From the NCBI GenBank assembly GCA_029379385.1, contig CM055618.1, positions 12,658,134 through 12,722,133 of the forward strand: 64,000 bases of DNA, read 5' to 3'. This document shows, piece by piece, positions 37,814 through 50,303 of the stretch. A program made the translations under genes and the position numbers. A model generated the notes under the pieces. That model ran no database searches, had not been told where the DNA came from, and saw only the letters and a list, made by a program, of their open reading frames with translations. The number at the start of each line of letters is the position of its first letter. Position 1 is the first letter of the stretch. Source of the DNA: Quillaja saponaria (Eukaryota > Streptophyta > Magnoliopsida > Fabales > Quillajaceae).

Positions 37814-38605
37814 GGATAGCCTTGTTACCGTATGTAATAACTTTAGGGTCACGGCCTACTAAATAGGATAAACTTTATCCTTTCTAAAATACCCTCTTAC
37901 TCTTTTTTTTCTCTTTCTTATTTAGCTTTCACCAAACTCTTTTTATTTCTTATTTATTTTTCATCAAGCTTTTTCTCTTTTTTATATATCTTTCATCAAT
38001 CAAATTCCTTACACACTACAACTCATCATTTATACTCTCACGAGTTCTAACTATATCTCTTTCTCTTTCTATGGCTAGCACTCGGTAAATTTCAATTTTA
38101 CAATTTTTTTAGTTTTATTATCAGTTTATCATCTTAAGTAAAACAATAAGAATGTTAAAACAAAAATCTCAGTCATTGTTCTTTCTTTGTTTTTTTTTTT
38201 GTATGTAATTTCGGCCATGTCTATACGATGTAATCTCTTTCACTACTTATATAAGCACGCAATCTTCAACTTACAAAATTAATAGGGTTGAAAATAAAAA
38301 AAGAGAAATTAATTAGTTTACTGATTTATAAAAAGATGAGATAGAAGAGAACTGAACAATGTGTGAAGCTAGTGGGAGAAAGATAGACTATAAAGGGAGG
38401 AAGATGATAGGAGAGATGGAAGATGAATAGGTTGGAAAGAGAGAGTATTTAGATTTGGGCTTCTCAATTTTAGTTAAGAGAATTTAATTTATTATGCAAT
38501 TAATTTTTAAAATATTATTAATTAAGGATGGTTTAGTATATTCATAATATTTGCAATTAAGAAGACGTGACCTTAAGTATTTTGGCTGTGGTATTTAGGT
38601 CACCC
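37814..38605. mobile_element. Probable MULE-like non-autonomous insertion in block X1
   Basis: Compared with X3 (about 51850-51885) and X4 (about 56735-56775), copy 1 has about 790 extra bp between a T-rich word and tatcttaaaagaaaa. The ends of the extra DNA are loosely inverted over about 40 bp: both carry a ttaccg/ataccac word and an act-tta-gggtcacg-like word (agggtcacggcc left, aaggtcacgtc read inward from the right). T-rich words at each edge could be a 9-bp target duplication. The interior is pyrimidine-rich and non-coding. Family call is tentative; the insertion itself is well supported. Confidence 0.5.
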
Positions 38606-39797
38606 AATTTTTTATCTTAAAAGAAAAATTTTAATTATCTAAAATTAAACAATATAAATAATGATAAATTAGGATTATATGATCAATTTTCTTCTAATTT
38701 CATTGATTAAACATGCAGAAGAATAAGGGGTAAATGAGAAAGTGGGACGATAAGATTGGGTAACTGATTTAGGAGAAATATTAAAGTTTATTTAGTAATA
38801 GAATTATGTGAGTAATTATTATTATTATTATTTTCTTTTAAATTAAATTTTGTTTTAAAAAACATCAAAAGCTTTCAATATAAAAATAAAAATAAAAATT
38901 GAATACGTGATATTATATATAGAAGTATGGTTTTGCTTTTTTGAACATATATGTATTATAATTTTTTTTTAATTGGATAATCGGGAGAAAACACTAAAAG
39001 TTAAGAAACAAATTACAGAACAATTTAGGAGTTGCTCTCTTCAAATCATTGTGCAAGAAAGAGACAATTAGAGAGAAAAGAATGACAAGTTTTACCTTTT
39101 ATTTAATATTTTCAATAAGTCTTGTAATAAGTTTACATAAATTTTAGTTTTAATTTTTCGTGAAATAAGTCTTAAATTTTTAAATTAAAATATTTTATAA
39201 AACTTTTAATTTTTAGTTTAAAATTTTAATTAAATAAACTAACTTATAGAAATGCACATTGATATAGAAAACTAAATTTCATTATTTAATAATTAGCAAA
39301 AGAATAAAATATTTTAAAAATTATTGAAGTTTTTATCAAATTTTTTCAAAAATATAAAAATAAAAATATTTTATTCAAAAGTAATTTTAGATTCATATAT
39401 ATGTCTCTTCTTTATTTTTTACAATATAAATATTTAAATTTATTCAATTGTTTTGAAGTGTCATCATAATTCATAAAACATAATATATATTAATTTAGAG
39501 TTTAGAACTTATTTTTAGAAGAAAAAAAATCTTAAAATGTAAAAGAAAAAACCTTATCATTACTTTTTTTTTTTTTTTTGGAACAACAAAACCGGGTGGG
39601 GACCGAAAGCGAAAAGTAACAAATTTATGAGAGAGATCTGGTCCCTTTGTGGTCATACAATATCAGCCACAAAGCTTGCTTCTCTGTTCTGTGATTGCCT
39701 GGTCGTGTACCGAACCAGGTCCAAACTTGGATTTTTATTGATTAACTATATTTTTACGTGTGAGATATAAAATTCTTAGAAATTATATAAAAAAAAA

Positions 39798-39900
39798 AGT
39801 CTAGATAAGGAAAAAAGAAAGTCAGATCTTAGATCATGATGTTGAAAAAAAGTTTATATAAGGAAAAAAAGAAAGTCAGATCTTAGATCATGATGTTGAA
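39798..39900. repeat. About 50-bp tandem duplication
   Basis: Two neighbouring copies (39798-39846, 39849-39900) share gaaagtcagatcttagatca and tgatgttgaa. A related single unit occurs at about 34828-34862, in the flank of the 33973 peptide gene, supporting common ancestry of the two flanks. Confidence 0.85.
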
Positions 39901-40372
39901 TTTTTAGTTTAAAAAAATTCAAAATTAAATTTTAATTAAATATTCACGTATGAATAATTAAGAACAGAATAGTATCAAATTATGATTGAGGAGAAATAGT
40001 ATTAAGGACAGAACAGTATCAACCACCCCACCCTCGCATGTTTTTTATTTTTTTGATATGACAAAAAGAGGGGATAACTTATACATAAGGAGCGTTAGAT
40101 GGGGCATGCATGCAGAGAAAAGAATAAGGATGTTTTTCTTTACCATATGATTTATAAGACTGAAACCCACTATATTAGATACATAAACATCATATTACAA
40201 GCCGTGGTTTAAATTATGTAAGGCAGGACTCAACCTGGCGATTGTGTGATTGTTGTAATATCAAGAGGTAGCAAAAATATTTGTGAGAGGACAATTATAA
40301 ATATGAACAAGATTAAATTCACATTCCAAAAGTGTGAATATATTAAAAAAAACCACAAAACTGGACATCCCA

Positions 40373-41112
40373 AATTAAGAAAATAAGGGAGCTCTAGAAT
40401 TGAAAGAATTAGCCAACAAGAAGAAAAATACTTGAATTTAGTGAAGGAAAAATAAAAAATAAAAAAAAACCCACAGGTCTTCTCCTACTAAGAAAATGTA
40501 CAGTTAATCTGTATATGGGAGACAGAGAGACACTTCTTCCTTTGAAAGTTCGTCATAAATTTTCGTGTATACAGACAAGAGCTGAAAAGGTCTCCCCCTC
40601 TTGCTTCTACAAATGTGTAAAAAGGTTGCATCTTTGGGAACATTCCTCATTCAGGTGCTTTTGTTCATTATCTCCCTCTCTCACTGGTTTTGCTTGCTTT
40701 GTTAAGGCAGCCATACCATACATACAAGCACTTCCTAAGGGCAATTAAGAAAATAAGGGTTCTCTAGAATTGAAAGAATTAGCCAACAAGAAGAAAAATA
40801 CTTGAATTTTGTGAAGGAAAAAAAAAAAAAAAAAACCCACAGGTCTTCTCCTACTAAGAAAATGTACAGTTAATCTATATATGGGAGACAGACACACTTC
40901 TTCCTTTGAAAGTTCGTCATAAATTTTCGTGTATACAGACAAGAGCTGAAAAGGTCTCCCCCTCTTGCTTCTACAAATGTGTAAAAAGGTTGCATCTTTG
41001 GGAACATTCCTCATTCAGGTGCTTTTGTTCATATCCATTATCTCCCTCTCTCACTGGTTTTGCTTGCTTTGTTAAGGCAGCCATACCATATATACAAGCA
41101 CTTCCTAAGGGC
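40373..41112. repeat. 370-bp tandem duplication in the PHO1-like promoter
   Basis: Two head-to-tail units of about 370 bp (40373-40742 and 40743-41112) end 51 bp before the PHO1-like ATG. They differ by a handful of small changes, such as a 6-bp insertion near 41032 and different A-run lengths. Each unit contains a TATA-like word (tgtatatggg or tatatatggg), a CT-rich stretch and a short upstream ORF, so the start site or leader may be doubled. No PHR1-type GNATATNC box was seen here. Confidence 0.95.
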
Positions 41113-41163
41113 CTCTTTCTCATTCTGCTATAGCACACATTAAGCAATAATACAGGCCAAAAG

Positions 41164-44100
41164 ATGAAATTCGGGAAGGAATTTGCTGCACAAATGGTGC
41201 CAGAATGGCAAGAAGCATACATGAATTACGATTATCTAAAAACCCTTTTGAAAGAAATCCATCGTTTCAAGCAAAGAACTCGTCCACCTGCTGCCATCCC
41301 TCAAGGACTGAAGCGAAAGATGACTCTTTACAGAGCTTTCAGTGGTCTAACACAGAGACACTGCAACCCCATAAGCCCATCCATTCCAGACATTGAAAAC
41401 CAACCCATTTTGGTGAATTCAGTGAACCTGAATGGGTCTCAAGGTTCCGAAACTACTTTCCTTATGACGAGGGATGAAGGGGCTGAGTATGAGTTAGTGT
41501 ACTTTAAAAGGTTGGATGATGAATTTAACAAAGTGAGCAAGTTTTATGGGTCTAAAGTGAATGAGGTGATGAAGGAAGCGACTGAATTGAATAAGCAAAT
41601 GGATGCGTTGATTGCTTTCCGTATAAAAGTGGAGAATCCGCCAATGGGTTTCGATAGGTCGATAGAGATGACTCATCTTGCTTCAAATGTTGCAGTTTCA
41701 ACTGCAGCATTATCAGCTTCTACACCTAAAGGAGCCAAAATGAACAGTAAGTTTTCATATTGAAGTCAGTTAGATGTACAATTAGTAATTTGCAAAAGCT
41801 GAGGATATTAGGTATTTAGGTCTCTATTATTAAGCTAAAGTTTCAATTTTTTGTTATGAAATTCTTGAAAATTTTACAATTTCTGTTTTCCTATATGTGA
41901 TTCATTAACATGAAGAGTTTCAATGGTCATGGAAGTGTTTGAAGAAGGAAGCACTCATCATGGGAAATCAGATGATTCTAGTATTGATGATAAAGATGAG
42001 AGACCAAATAACTTAAAGGTTAATAGACCAGCTCCATTGGAAGTACTTGATCGGGTGAAATTGAATAGCACAGTTGAGACTCCACTTTCTACTATTAAAG
42101 GCTTCCTCAAGTACCCTGAGAACAGAGAGTTAAAGTTCAGCAGGAAAAATTTGAACAAAGTTGAAGAACAACTTAAACGTGCTTTTGTTGAGTTCTACCG
42201 CAAGCTTCGGCTTCTAAAGAGCTATGGGTAACGATGCTAACTTATCATAATTTTGATTGGCATCTTTCTTTTATGTATGCAGTTTATCTATTCATTTCTA
42301 ACAAGCTATTTTCTCTAAATGAAACAGCTTTTTGAATTTGTTGGCATTTTCGAAGATTATGAAGAAATACGATAAGGTCTTTTTCCCTTCTCTATAACTA
42401 CTTGAATCTCCCTTCTATGCTTTTGTTAATCATTCTAATGGAACATTGAATTGAATAGGTTATTGTTGTCTCTCCACTTATAGTATTGCTATGCTGCAGA
42501 TTACAGGAAGAAATGCAGCAAAACCTTATATGAAGATGGTGGATGACTCTTATCTTGGCAGCTCTGAAGAGGTGAGAATTTCAGACTGTACAAAGTTGGG
42601 ATGACTGATAGATCCAACTTCATTAGCTTACGGCTGCTTGTGAATTGAAATTTAAAAATGCTTAATGTTAACCTTAGGAATGCTGCTTTATTTTTGTCTA
42701 GTAATTGAACAAAGTTATTGATAAATGTAGGTTATCAAGCTTATGGAGAGGGTTGAAGCAACATTCATCAAGCACTTTTCCAACTCAAATCGCAGCAAAG
42801 GCATGAGGGTTTTAAGACCAAAAGCAAAGAGAGAACGACATAGGATAACATTTTCCACTGGTAAGAATTTCAATTTTCAAGTTAGCATAAATAAAAAGTC
42901 TATTTTCCACTTTGGGAAGGCACAATATTTGTTACCTACTTCTTTCCCCTGAAACTGTTTGATTGTGAATCCTTCAGGTTTCTTTACTGGCTGCACAGCA
43001 GCTCTGATACTGGCCCTCATTTGGATTGTTCGTGCCCACGATATCCTGAATCATGAAGGGAGTACCCAATACATGGAAACTTTGTTTCCCCTTTACAGGT
43101 ATTTACCAAGAGTAATTCCCATATCTCTTAAGCGCATCTAAATCAACAATTTCTTATTCCCTAAAACTTACCCTTCCCCAGTTAATCCTGGTTGCTTTTG
43201 CTAATAACTTGATATGTTTAACTGCTTTGCAGCTTGTTTGGATTTGTTGTTCTGCACATGTTAATGTTTGCTGCTAATATATTCTTCTGGAGGCGATACC
43301 GAGTCAATTACTCATTCATATTTGGTTTCAAAGAAGGAACAGAATTTGGATACCGTGAAGTTCTCCTCCTGAGTTTCGGTATTGCAGTGTTAGCACTAGC
43401 CAGTGTGCATGCAAACCTTGACATGGAGATGGACCCAAAGACTGAAGATTACAAAGCATTGACCGAACTTCTTCCCCTATTCTTGTTTATTGTAAGACAG
43501 TTTCCCTTAACTAGCTTACCATTATCTGTGTTTAACTATCAAGTATACACACTGAATTCATATCCTCATCTGCAGATTCTACTTGCTATTCTGTTATGCC
43601 CGTTTAACATCATGTATCACTCAAATCGGTTCTTCTTTCTCACATGTCTATTTCATTGTATCTGTGCCCCTCTCTACAAGGTAAAAGAAGTTGATTGGAA
43701 GATATAAATTAGACTAGTATGGAGGATCAAGGGAATGGTCTAATATCTGTAAATTTCTTTCTATTACAGGTCACACTGCCAGATTTCTTCTTGGCAGACC
43801 AATTTACTAGTCAGGTTTGTCAAATGAGCAATGCTTATACCCTATCCCCCTTTTCTTTTTCTTTTTTTTTCCATTGGTATTCTCTGCCTATCATAAAACC
43901 CAAACACATTGGTATTGTTATGCCTTCAGGTGCAAGCCTTAAGAAGCTTGGAATTCTATTTTTGCTACTATGGTTGGGGGGATTACAAACACAGAAGAAG
44001 CGATTGCAACTCATCAAGTGTTGTATTCACTACTTTTGGATTCATTGTTGCCGTGATTCCATACATGTCTCGTCTCCTACAGGTATCCTAACTCAGTTCA

Positions 44101-44894
44101 CTGTTTATGCTCAAAACTTTAAATGAATTTTGTTATGGTCACTCCTAAATTTTGTTCCTATTTCTCTTATCAGTGCCTCCGGCGCCTGTTTGAAGAGAAA
44201 GATCCAATGCAAGGCTATAATGGGTTGAAGTACTTCCTGACAATAGTAGCTGTTTGCTTAAGGACAGCTTACAGTCTGGACAAAGGTATAAGTTGGAAAG
44301 TGTTGGCCTGGGTAGTCTCAGCTATTGCAGCAATTGTTGCAACATATTGGGACATTGTGGTTGACTGGGGCCTTTTGCAAAGGAGATCCAAGAATCGCTG
44401 GTTGAGAGACAAGCTCTTAATCCCCCATAAAAGTGTATACTTTGCAGCAATGGTATGTAATAAATGCATTGGGATTATTTGGAAGTAATTAAAAAGGAAA
44501 TCTAACACATGTTAATATCTGTAACTAATTGTCAAATTGGCCTTTATTATGCAGGTGTTGAATGTATCACTACGATTTGCCTGGTTAGAGACAGTATTGA
44601 ATTTCAAAGTGGATTTTTTGCATCCACAAGCCAAGATTAGCATTGTAGCTAGCCTAGAGATTATTCGTCGTGGCATTTGGAATTTCTTCCGGTAATGAAT
44701 TTTTATTTATTTGAAATAATGATTTAATCTAGAAGTTTAAATTAGTACGTGCGAGATAAATAATTAATGAGTTTCGATGTATTTGAATAATTAGGTTGGA
44801 GAATGAGCATTTGAACAATGTTGGCAAGTACAGAGCATTCAGGTCTGTACCATTATCCTTCAACTACGATGAAGATGAAGATAAAGAAAACTAG
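41164..44894 (+). CDS. PHO1-type phosphate exporter (SPX-EXS)
   Basis: PHO1-family proteins export phosphate, for example into xylem, and their SPX domain senses inositol pyrophosphates. Thirteen exons (41164-41746, 41918-42227, 42328-42376, 42500-42571, 42731-42860, 42978-43098, 43233-43491, 43576-43680, 43770-43814, 43930-44082, 44174-44452, 44555-44691, 44795-44894) join in frame to 780 residues, the family length. The SPX domain covers about 1-335, with [31 protein letters not shown] and the lysine-rich SKIMKKYDK. Membrane helices begin at about 383 ([18 protein letters not shown]). The EXS domain lies at about 560-770, with ITS-like start [27 protein letters not shown] and [10 protein letters not shown]. 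It resembles PHO1;H3-type proteins most. Exon 2 uses an acceptor shifted by 6 nt. Confidence 0.95.
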
Positions 44895-46788
44895 GGTTTA
44901 TGAACTTGTAGATTCACTGCTAATGTGCAGGCTATTTTTTTATTTTTTTTCTCATAATGGTTGCTAACTTAAAATTTTTTAATTCAATTTCTTTGTTGCT
45001 TTCTCAGTACATGGGAGATATATCCTAAAGTATTAATACAGATTTTTCAGAAAAGAAAAATGAAATAGGAGAGGTGTACACCACAATTCAGTAGCGATAT
45101 ATGTAAGGCCCAACTCTCCTACGAAAACCAGGAGATATATGGGCATCGGAATAATTTGTGCTGGGCTTATGGAATCGGAGGGTTGAGGCCCAACATTGGC
45201 TCCACAAGTTTAGTCAATTATAATATAATTTAATAAGAACCAATTCAACAATCTACATAATTGGACTATATATTGGATTCTAGTGTTAGTATTATTTTAT
45301 ATTATTATGCGTCTAACCTCTATGTCCAAATTTTATTTTTAATAAATTAATCACAATTTATTTAAGTTATTTATTGTAAATAAAAAAATCACTCTTTAAA
45401 TTAAAAAGATTATAAAAAATTCGAAATCTTAAAATATAAATTTTGAAATTCAACTCAAAGAACAAAACTTTAAAAAATTAAGAAAATTTTGGAAAATCAT
45501 ATTTATATTTTTTAAATAAAAATATATTTTAATTAATATATACATTTCTTCTTAAAAAAATTAATATATTTTATTTAGTCAATTGATAATCAAAATATTT
45601 TTTACACAATGATTTTTATATATACTTATCTAGTTATCTGCATACAAAATACATATTTAACTTATATTAATTTATATACCAAACGTGCATTGGGTCAAAA
45701 CATGGTGTGAGAATATGATGATCTAGATGGTTTTTTTTTTTTTTTTTTTTTAAATGGGTAAATACTAAAATATATGTTAACTAATTATTAATTCAACTGA
45801 AAAGGACATGAAAATTTCAATTAGGCATTTATCAAATTCCGATGTCGCTCAATCAAAATGATTTTAATGAAATGATTATGAACACTCCTTTCTTCTTTTA
45901 GTTCTTTCAACATTATTATGTGAAATACTTGTTAAGGTGTAATAAATATAATATTTAAAATAAAATTTTATAAAATTAATAATTTGTGAATTGAATAACT
46001 AACCAACCATGATAATAAATACTACATTTTTTTATATATAATATCCCAATAAGGGACTAAGTGCACTCCTTTGACAAACTTTTTATTTTTTATAATTCTA
46101 ACCATTATTATTTTCACAGCTGTGAATTAATTAGTATTATTTATCATTAATTACAAACGTCCAATTTCTATTTAACTTATCCCCTCTCCAAAATTACTGT
46201 ATCTTGACAGTCAAAATTATTTGAATCTGAAAATTACTAATTTTATTTCCAAAACTAGTTCCTCAGAATTAGATAAATGTTATATTCCTAATACGTTTTA
46301 AGATTCCAATTAGAGACTGATTTGAGCAATTAAACTTTAATTTGTCTTATTTTGCAGATTCTACTGTTTGTCACAAACAATGTCTACACAGAAATGTCAT
46401 ATTGAATCAAAAAATTTATACAAGGTTTTGCTGAAAATCTCAAAACTTGTCTGATCCTTTGCTTTTTGATTGCTTCCTCTCTAGGCTCCACCTATTTTAG
46501 AGCCTTCTATTGAATGTTCCTAACATACCAAAACCCAGATCTTTCTCCTCTGTAAATTTCCCAGATAATTTCTTGGAGGGTAGGCCACCATAATTTGCTG
46601 CAGTACTCTAGTCCAGATTGATTTCTTGGAGGGTATGCCACTATAATTTGCTGCACTACTACTCAAGCAGAGTCACCAAGAGACTAAATCTTCTTTTGAA
46701 AGTAGTGCATAGTTCATACAGCATACTCACCCTTCTATTACTGTTGTTACAGTTTATATGTTTTTTATTTCTCAAATAAAGAACAACA
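44895..46788. other. Spacer between PHO1-like gene and PHO1 pseudogene
   Basis: No intact gene is visible. GGCCCA/TGGGC-type words cluster at about 45107-45200. A T-run lies at 45732-45752. A direct repeat of about 52-bp period (atttcttggagggta at 46568 and 46620) precedes the pseudogene and probably belongs to its former promoter. Confidence 0.5.
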
Positions 46789-48979
46789 ATGAAGTTTGGG
46801 CAGGAATTCCAGTCACAAATGGTGCCGGAATGGTGAGAAGCATACATGGAATTTGGTTATCTAAAAACCCTTTTGAATGATATCCAACATTTCAAGCAAA
46901 TCAATCAGCCACCAGGTGGCGGTGCCACTGCAAGGCTAAATCGGAAGAGAACACTTTCTAGAGCTTTCAGTGGTCTCACACGTCCGGTTAGCCCCAGGGC
47001 TGCAGACCTTGAGAGTCAAGCCATTATGTTCAATATAGTCAGTGAAGATGGCTCTAGCAGATATAAAACTACATTTCATGGGGACGAAGGCAATGAATAT
47101 GAGGTAGTCTTCTTTGCAAAACTAGATGAAGAATTTAACAAAGTGGACAAGTTCTTTAGCTCCAAAGTGGAAGACCTGATGAAGGAAGCTGCTATATTGA
47201 ATAAGCAAATGGATGCTTCGATTGCTTTTCATATAAAAGTGGAGAATGCATCAGGGCGGTTTGATAAATTAGGCAGAGATGGCTCGTCTTGCTTCAGATA
47301 GTGCAGCTTCAACGGCAGCACTATCAGCTTCTGCACCTAGAGAAGCCAAAATGAATAGTAATGTTTGATTTTGTAGTCATTCTTGCATTTATTCGTATGA
47401 GCAATACACCTGATTAGCAAAACTAGATCTTGTTGGGAATCCGGTTCAAAATTATCAATTCTCGCATGAAATTTGTACTCAACTCTATCTGAAATTGAAA
47501 TTGATTAGAAAAAGTTTATGACTTCAATCTTATGCTTTATTTATGAACAGGAAGACTTTCAATGGCCTTGCAAGTGATTGAAGAGGAAAGCAGCAAAGAG
47601 CAATCAGATGATTCTAGTGATGAGAACAGTGAGACTGTGTCAGTCAATCAAAATAACATCAGGAGCACTAGAATAGGTCCATCAGATTTACAGGATCGTG
47701 TGAAATTGAATGATACTCTTGAGACACCTCGTGAAATTATCAATGGATTACTCAATCACAGTCCACAAACAAAGCTAACTTTCAAGAGGAAGAATTTGAG
47801 GAAAGTTGAAGAAAAACTTAAGGGGGCCTTTTTCGAGTTTTACCAAAAGCTTCGGCTTGTAAAGAGCTATAGGTACGTAAATAACTGCTATATATCTGAT
47901 AGGCATTCTCCCTTTTACTCAGTTAAACTGTTTAGCTAATCAAATTTTCGAAATGAAACAGTTATATGAATGTCATGGCATTTTCGAAGATTATGAAGAA
48001 ATATGATAAGGTATTCTACTTCCTGAAAACCACATGCCTAATCCTTTAATTGACAACAGATTAAAAAATAAATGTCATATCATAGCCTTAAATGACCATA
48101 AGAAACTTCATCACCCATGTCCACTTATAGTACTACTGCCTTTGCACTGCAGATTACTTTAAGAAATGCAGCAAAACCTTACATGAAGATGGTGGATAAC
48201 TCCTATCTAAGCAGCTGCGATGAGGTGAGAGTTCTAGTGGCAGAATCTGCGAAATGGGTGACTGATAGACCAACTTCATTAGCTCATTGCTTATTAAATT
48301 GAAATTACTTAAAGGCTTAAAGCTACACAATTTGAATGCTTGGTTTTTCTTTATAGTAGATTAACATAGCAGTTGACACTTGCAGGTAACCAAGCTTATG
48401 GACAGGGTTGAAGCAACATTCATCAAGCACTTTTCCAACTCAAATCGCAGTAAAGGAATTAACATCTTAAGACCCAAACCAAAGAAAGATAGACATATGA
48501 TAACCTTTTACACAGGTAAGCATAACTAAAAAAGTTATTCTTCAGAGGACAGTATTGGCATCAAATTCTTTCCCCCGTAACTGTTTCTTGGAAACCTTTC
48601 AGGTTTCTTTGCTGGTTGCTCAGTAGCTCTATTGCTGGCACTATTTTCAGTCATGCGTTCCCGTGATATCATGAATCATGAAGGGAGTACTCATTACATG
48701 GAAACCATGTTTCCACTTTACAGGTAGCTGTTTGCCCCAACCTGCACAGAGATGTATGTATATACTTGTTGCAATGAACCATAAGAATTACAAACTATTC
48801 AACTTCTTGGCAGCTTGTTTGGATTCATTGTTCTGCACATGCTGATGTATGCTGGAAATGTATACTACTGGAGACGGTATCGAGTCCATTATTCCTTCAT
48901 ATTTGGTTTCAAGGAAGGAACAGAGTTGGGTTACCGGGAAGTTCTCCTTCTGAGTTTTGGTCTTGCAATGTTAGCACTA
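46789..48979 (+). pseudogene. Truncated PHO1-like pseudogene
   Basis: This is a tandem copy of the neighbouring PHO1-like gene. It keeps exon 1 (46789-47357), 2 (47551-47872), 3 (47962-48010), 4 (48153-48224), 5 (48385-48514), 6 (48603-48723) and the first part of exon 7 (48814-48979). Exons 3-6 have the same lengths as in the intact gene and all splice sites look good. Breaks are a TGA at 46834-46836 in place of the Gln codon after EW, a frameshift near 47268 (after RFDK), and loss of everything from mid exon 7 onward. Homology stops at gcacta (48979), where block X2 begins. No full transporter can be made; a truncated SPX fragment is conceivable only from an internal ATG. Confidence 0.93.
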
Positions 48980-50303
48980 AGATAAAATCTTTTTGGCTTG
49001 ATCATTCCCATTCATTTAAATGATAGTACACAATCGCCTCAAAATATTACCTTAGTGGAATGATATTTAAATTAAATCCATGCATCTCATTTTCTTAATC
49101 CTAAATTCGAATATGTTGATTCTCATTTACGGATTGATGTGAAAAGCACAAAAAAATAAAAATAAAAATAAAAATATAAAATATATTTCTTTATTATTAT
49201 TTTTTACTTATAATTATGCTGCTTAATTGTTGGATGAATGTAGGATTCAATTTTATATAATAGACAACGAGAGATTGATATTCTTGATGAATATGTGATT
49301 CAATTTTATATATTTATAATTACATCAAGAAATTTTATCCGTATTAAACCAGTAACAACCTTCGAATATTTGAAGAGAGAAGTTGATGATGGCATAATGG
49401 AGTGCCGTATGTGTACACAATTAAGGTTCAAAGTTATTAGCAAATATTTTTCTTCTTTAATACAGTACGTGAAGCATTGAAATTTCTCTTTTATTTCTAA
49501 TTATTAATTAAGTAGAGTCTAATAATATTGGTACTAGAAGAGGTCAGAAACACAAGATTTCAACCAAATTCAACTAATCTACCTCTTCTAAAAGTATTAG
49601 CAAAAAAAATAATATCCCACTTAAATTATCTTAAAATAGCTCTTTGTTTGATCCAAAGATTTTTATAACAATAAAAAAAAAAAAAAAAAACTTAAAAGAG
49701 GCTATCACATAAAGAATAAAAAAAATTAAAAAAAAATATTCTGTTTCCATGTAGGTTATCATTAAAATAACTCTTTGTTTGATCCAAAGATTTTTATAAC
49801 TTAAAAAAAAATATATATCTTTAAACGAGGTTATCATTAAATAAATAAAATTCTGTTTTCATGAAGGGCATGAATATGTACTTTACAACCTAATTAATAA
49901 TGGTCCTGCTCATGCTTTGTTAAAAAACCAAGAAAATTTCAAGCAGAATAAAGGGAGAGATGGATAAAAATCTAATTATGAGAACAATATTTGTGTTGGT
50001 AACAATGGAGTTGACACCGTTTGTGGTAGCAGCAGTGCAAGAAGAACATGGTCTTTCTCAGCTCCTAAACAGTCCCTTTTTGCATGCTTTCTCTCATGAT
50101 TCATCGGTAGGGATGATAAGACATTGCACTACAAATTGTGTCACAGCTTGCAGAGTACCATGAAAAGATGCTTAACTCAGGCCACAAGCTACGATTTTTA
50201 TTTTATTTTTTCTAATTGAAAAGTTTATGAATATTGTACCAAGAATTATCTACGTTAATTTGTATGATCTTTTCTTTAATCTTCTTGTTCCTGCAGCAGG
50301 AAA
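48980..50303. repeat. Duplicated block X, copy 2
   Basis: It starts at the break in the PHO1 pseudogene with ataaaatctttttggcttga, which also occurs at about 55069 in X4, and ends at tgcagcaggaaat where X3 begins. It carries the truncated peptide gene at 49960 with a degraded TATA word. An extra partial repeat of the A-rich stretch and the ctctttgtttgatccaaag word occurs at 49640-49830. Confidence 0.88.
49960..50163 (+). pseudogene. Secreted cysteine peptide, copy 2, truncated by 28-nt deletion
   Basis: The ORF encodes 67 residues with the same signal peptide and spacer as copy 1. A 28-nt deletion after the codons for CRV removes the fourth and fifth cysteines and shifts the frame, giving a stop after RVP. 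Three cysteines remain (C-x3-C-x3-C, CTTNCVTAC). The codons for the last cysteine are still present downstream, out of frame. It carries several replacements (Leu for Pro at the LPNS site, His for Arg before the first cysteine). It is probably non-functional in the original sense, although a short secreted peptide could still be made. The TATA position reads CATGAATA. Confidence 0.7.

Larger units (their letters stand above)
36236..39730. repeat. Duplicated block X, copy 1 (peptide-gene block)
   Basis: This block carries the intact peptide gene at 36919 with its promoter and a long 3' flank. Related blocks lie at 48980-50303 (X2), 50304-52050 (X3) and about 54965-58380 (X4). Copy 1 has one extra insertion (about 37814-38605) missing from X3 and X4, and lacks about 270 bp upstream that X4 retains (about 54960-55228). 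The right part (38990-39730) matches 57811-58380 of X4. Confidence 0.88.

Noticed and set aside
40515..40748. 77-residue ORF with several cysteines, repeated at 40906-41133
   Set aside because: It lies in the duplicated PHO1 promoter/leader, lacks a signal peptide, and its cysteines do not match the peptide family; probably leader sequence.
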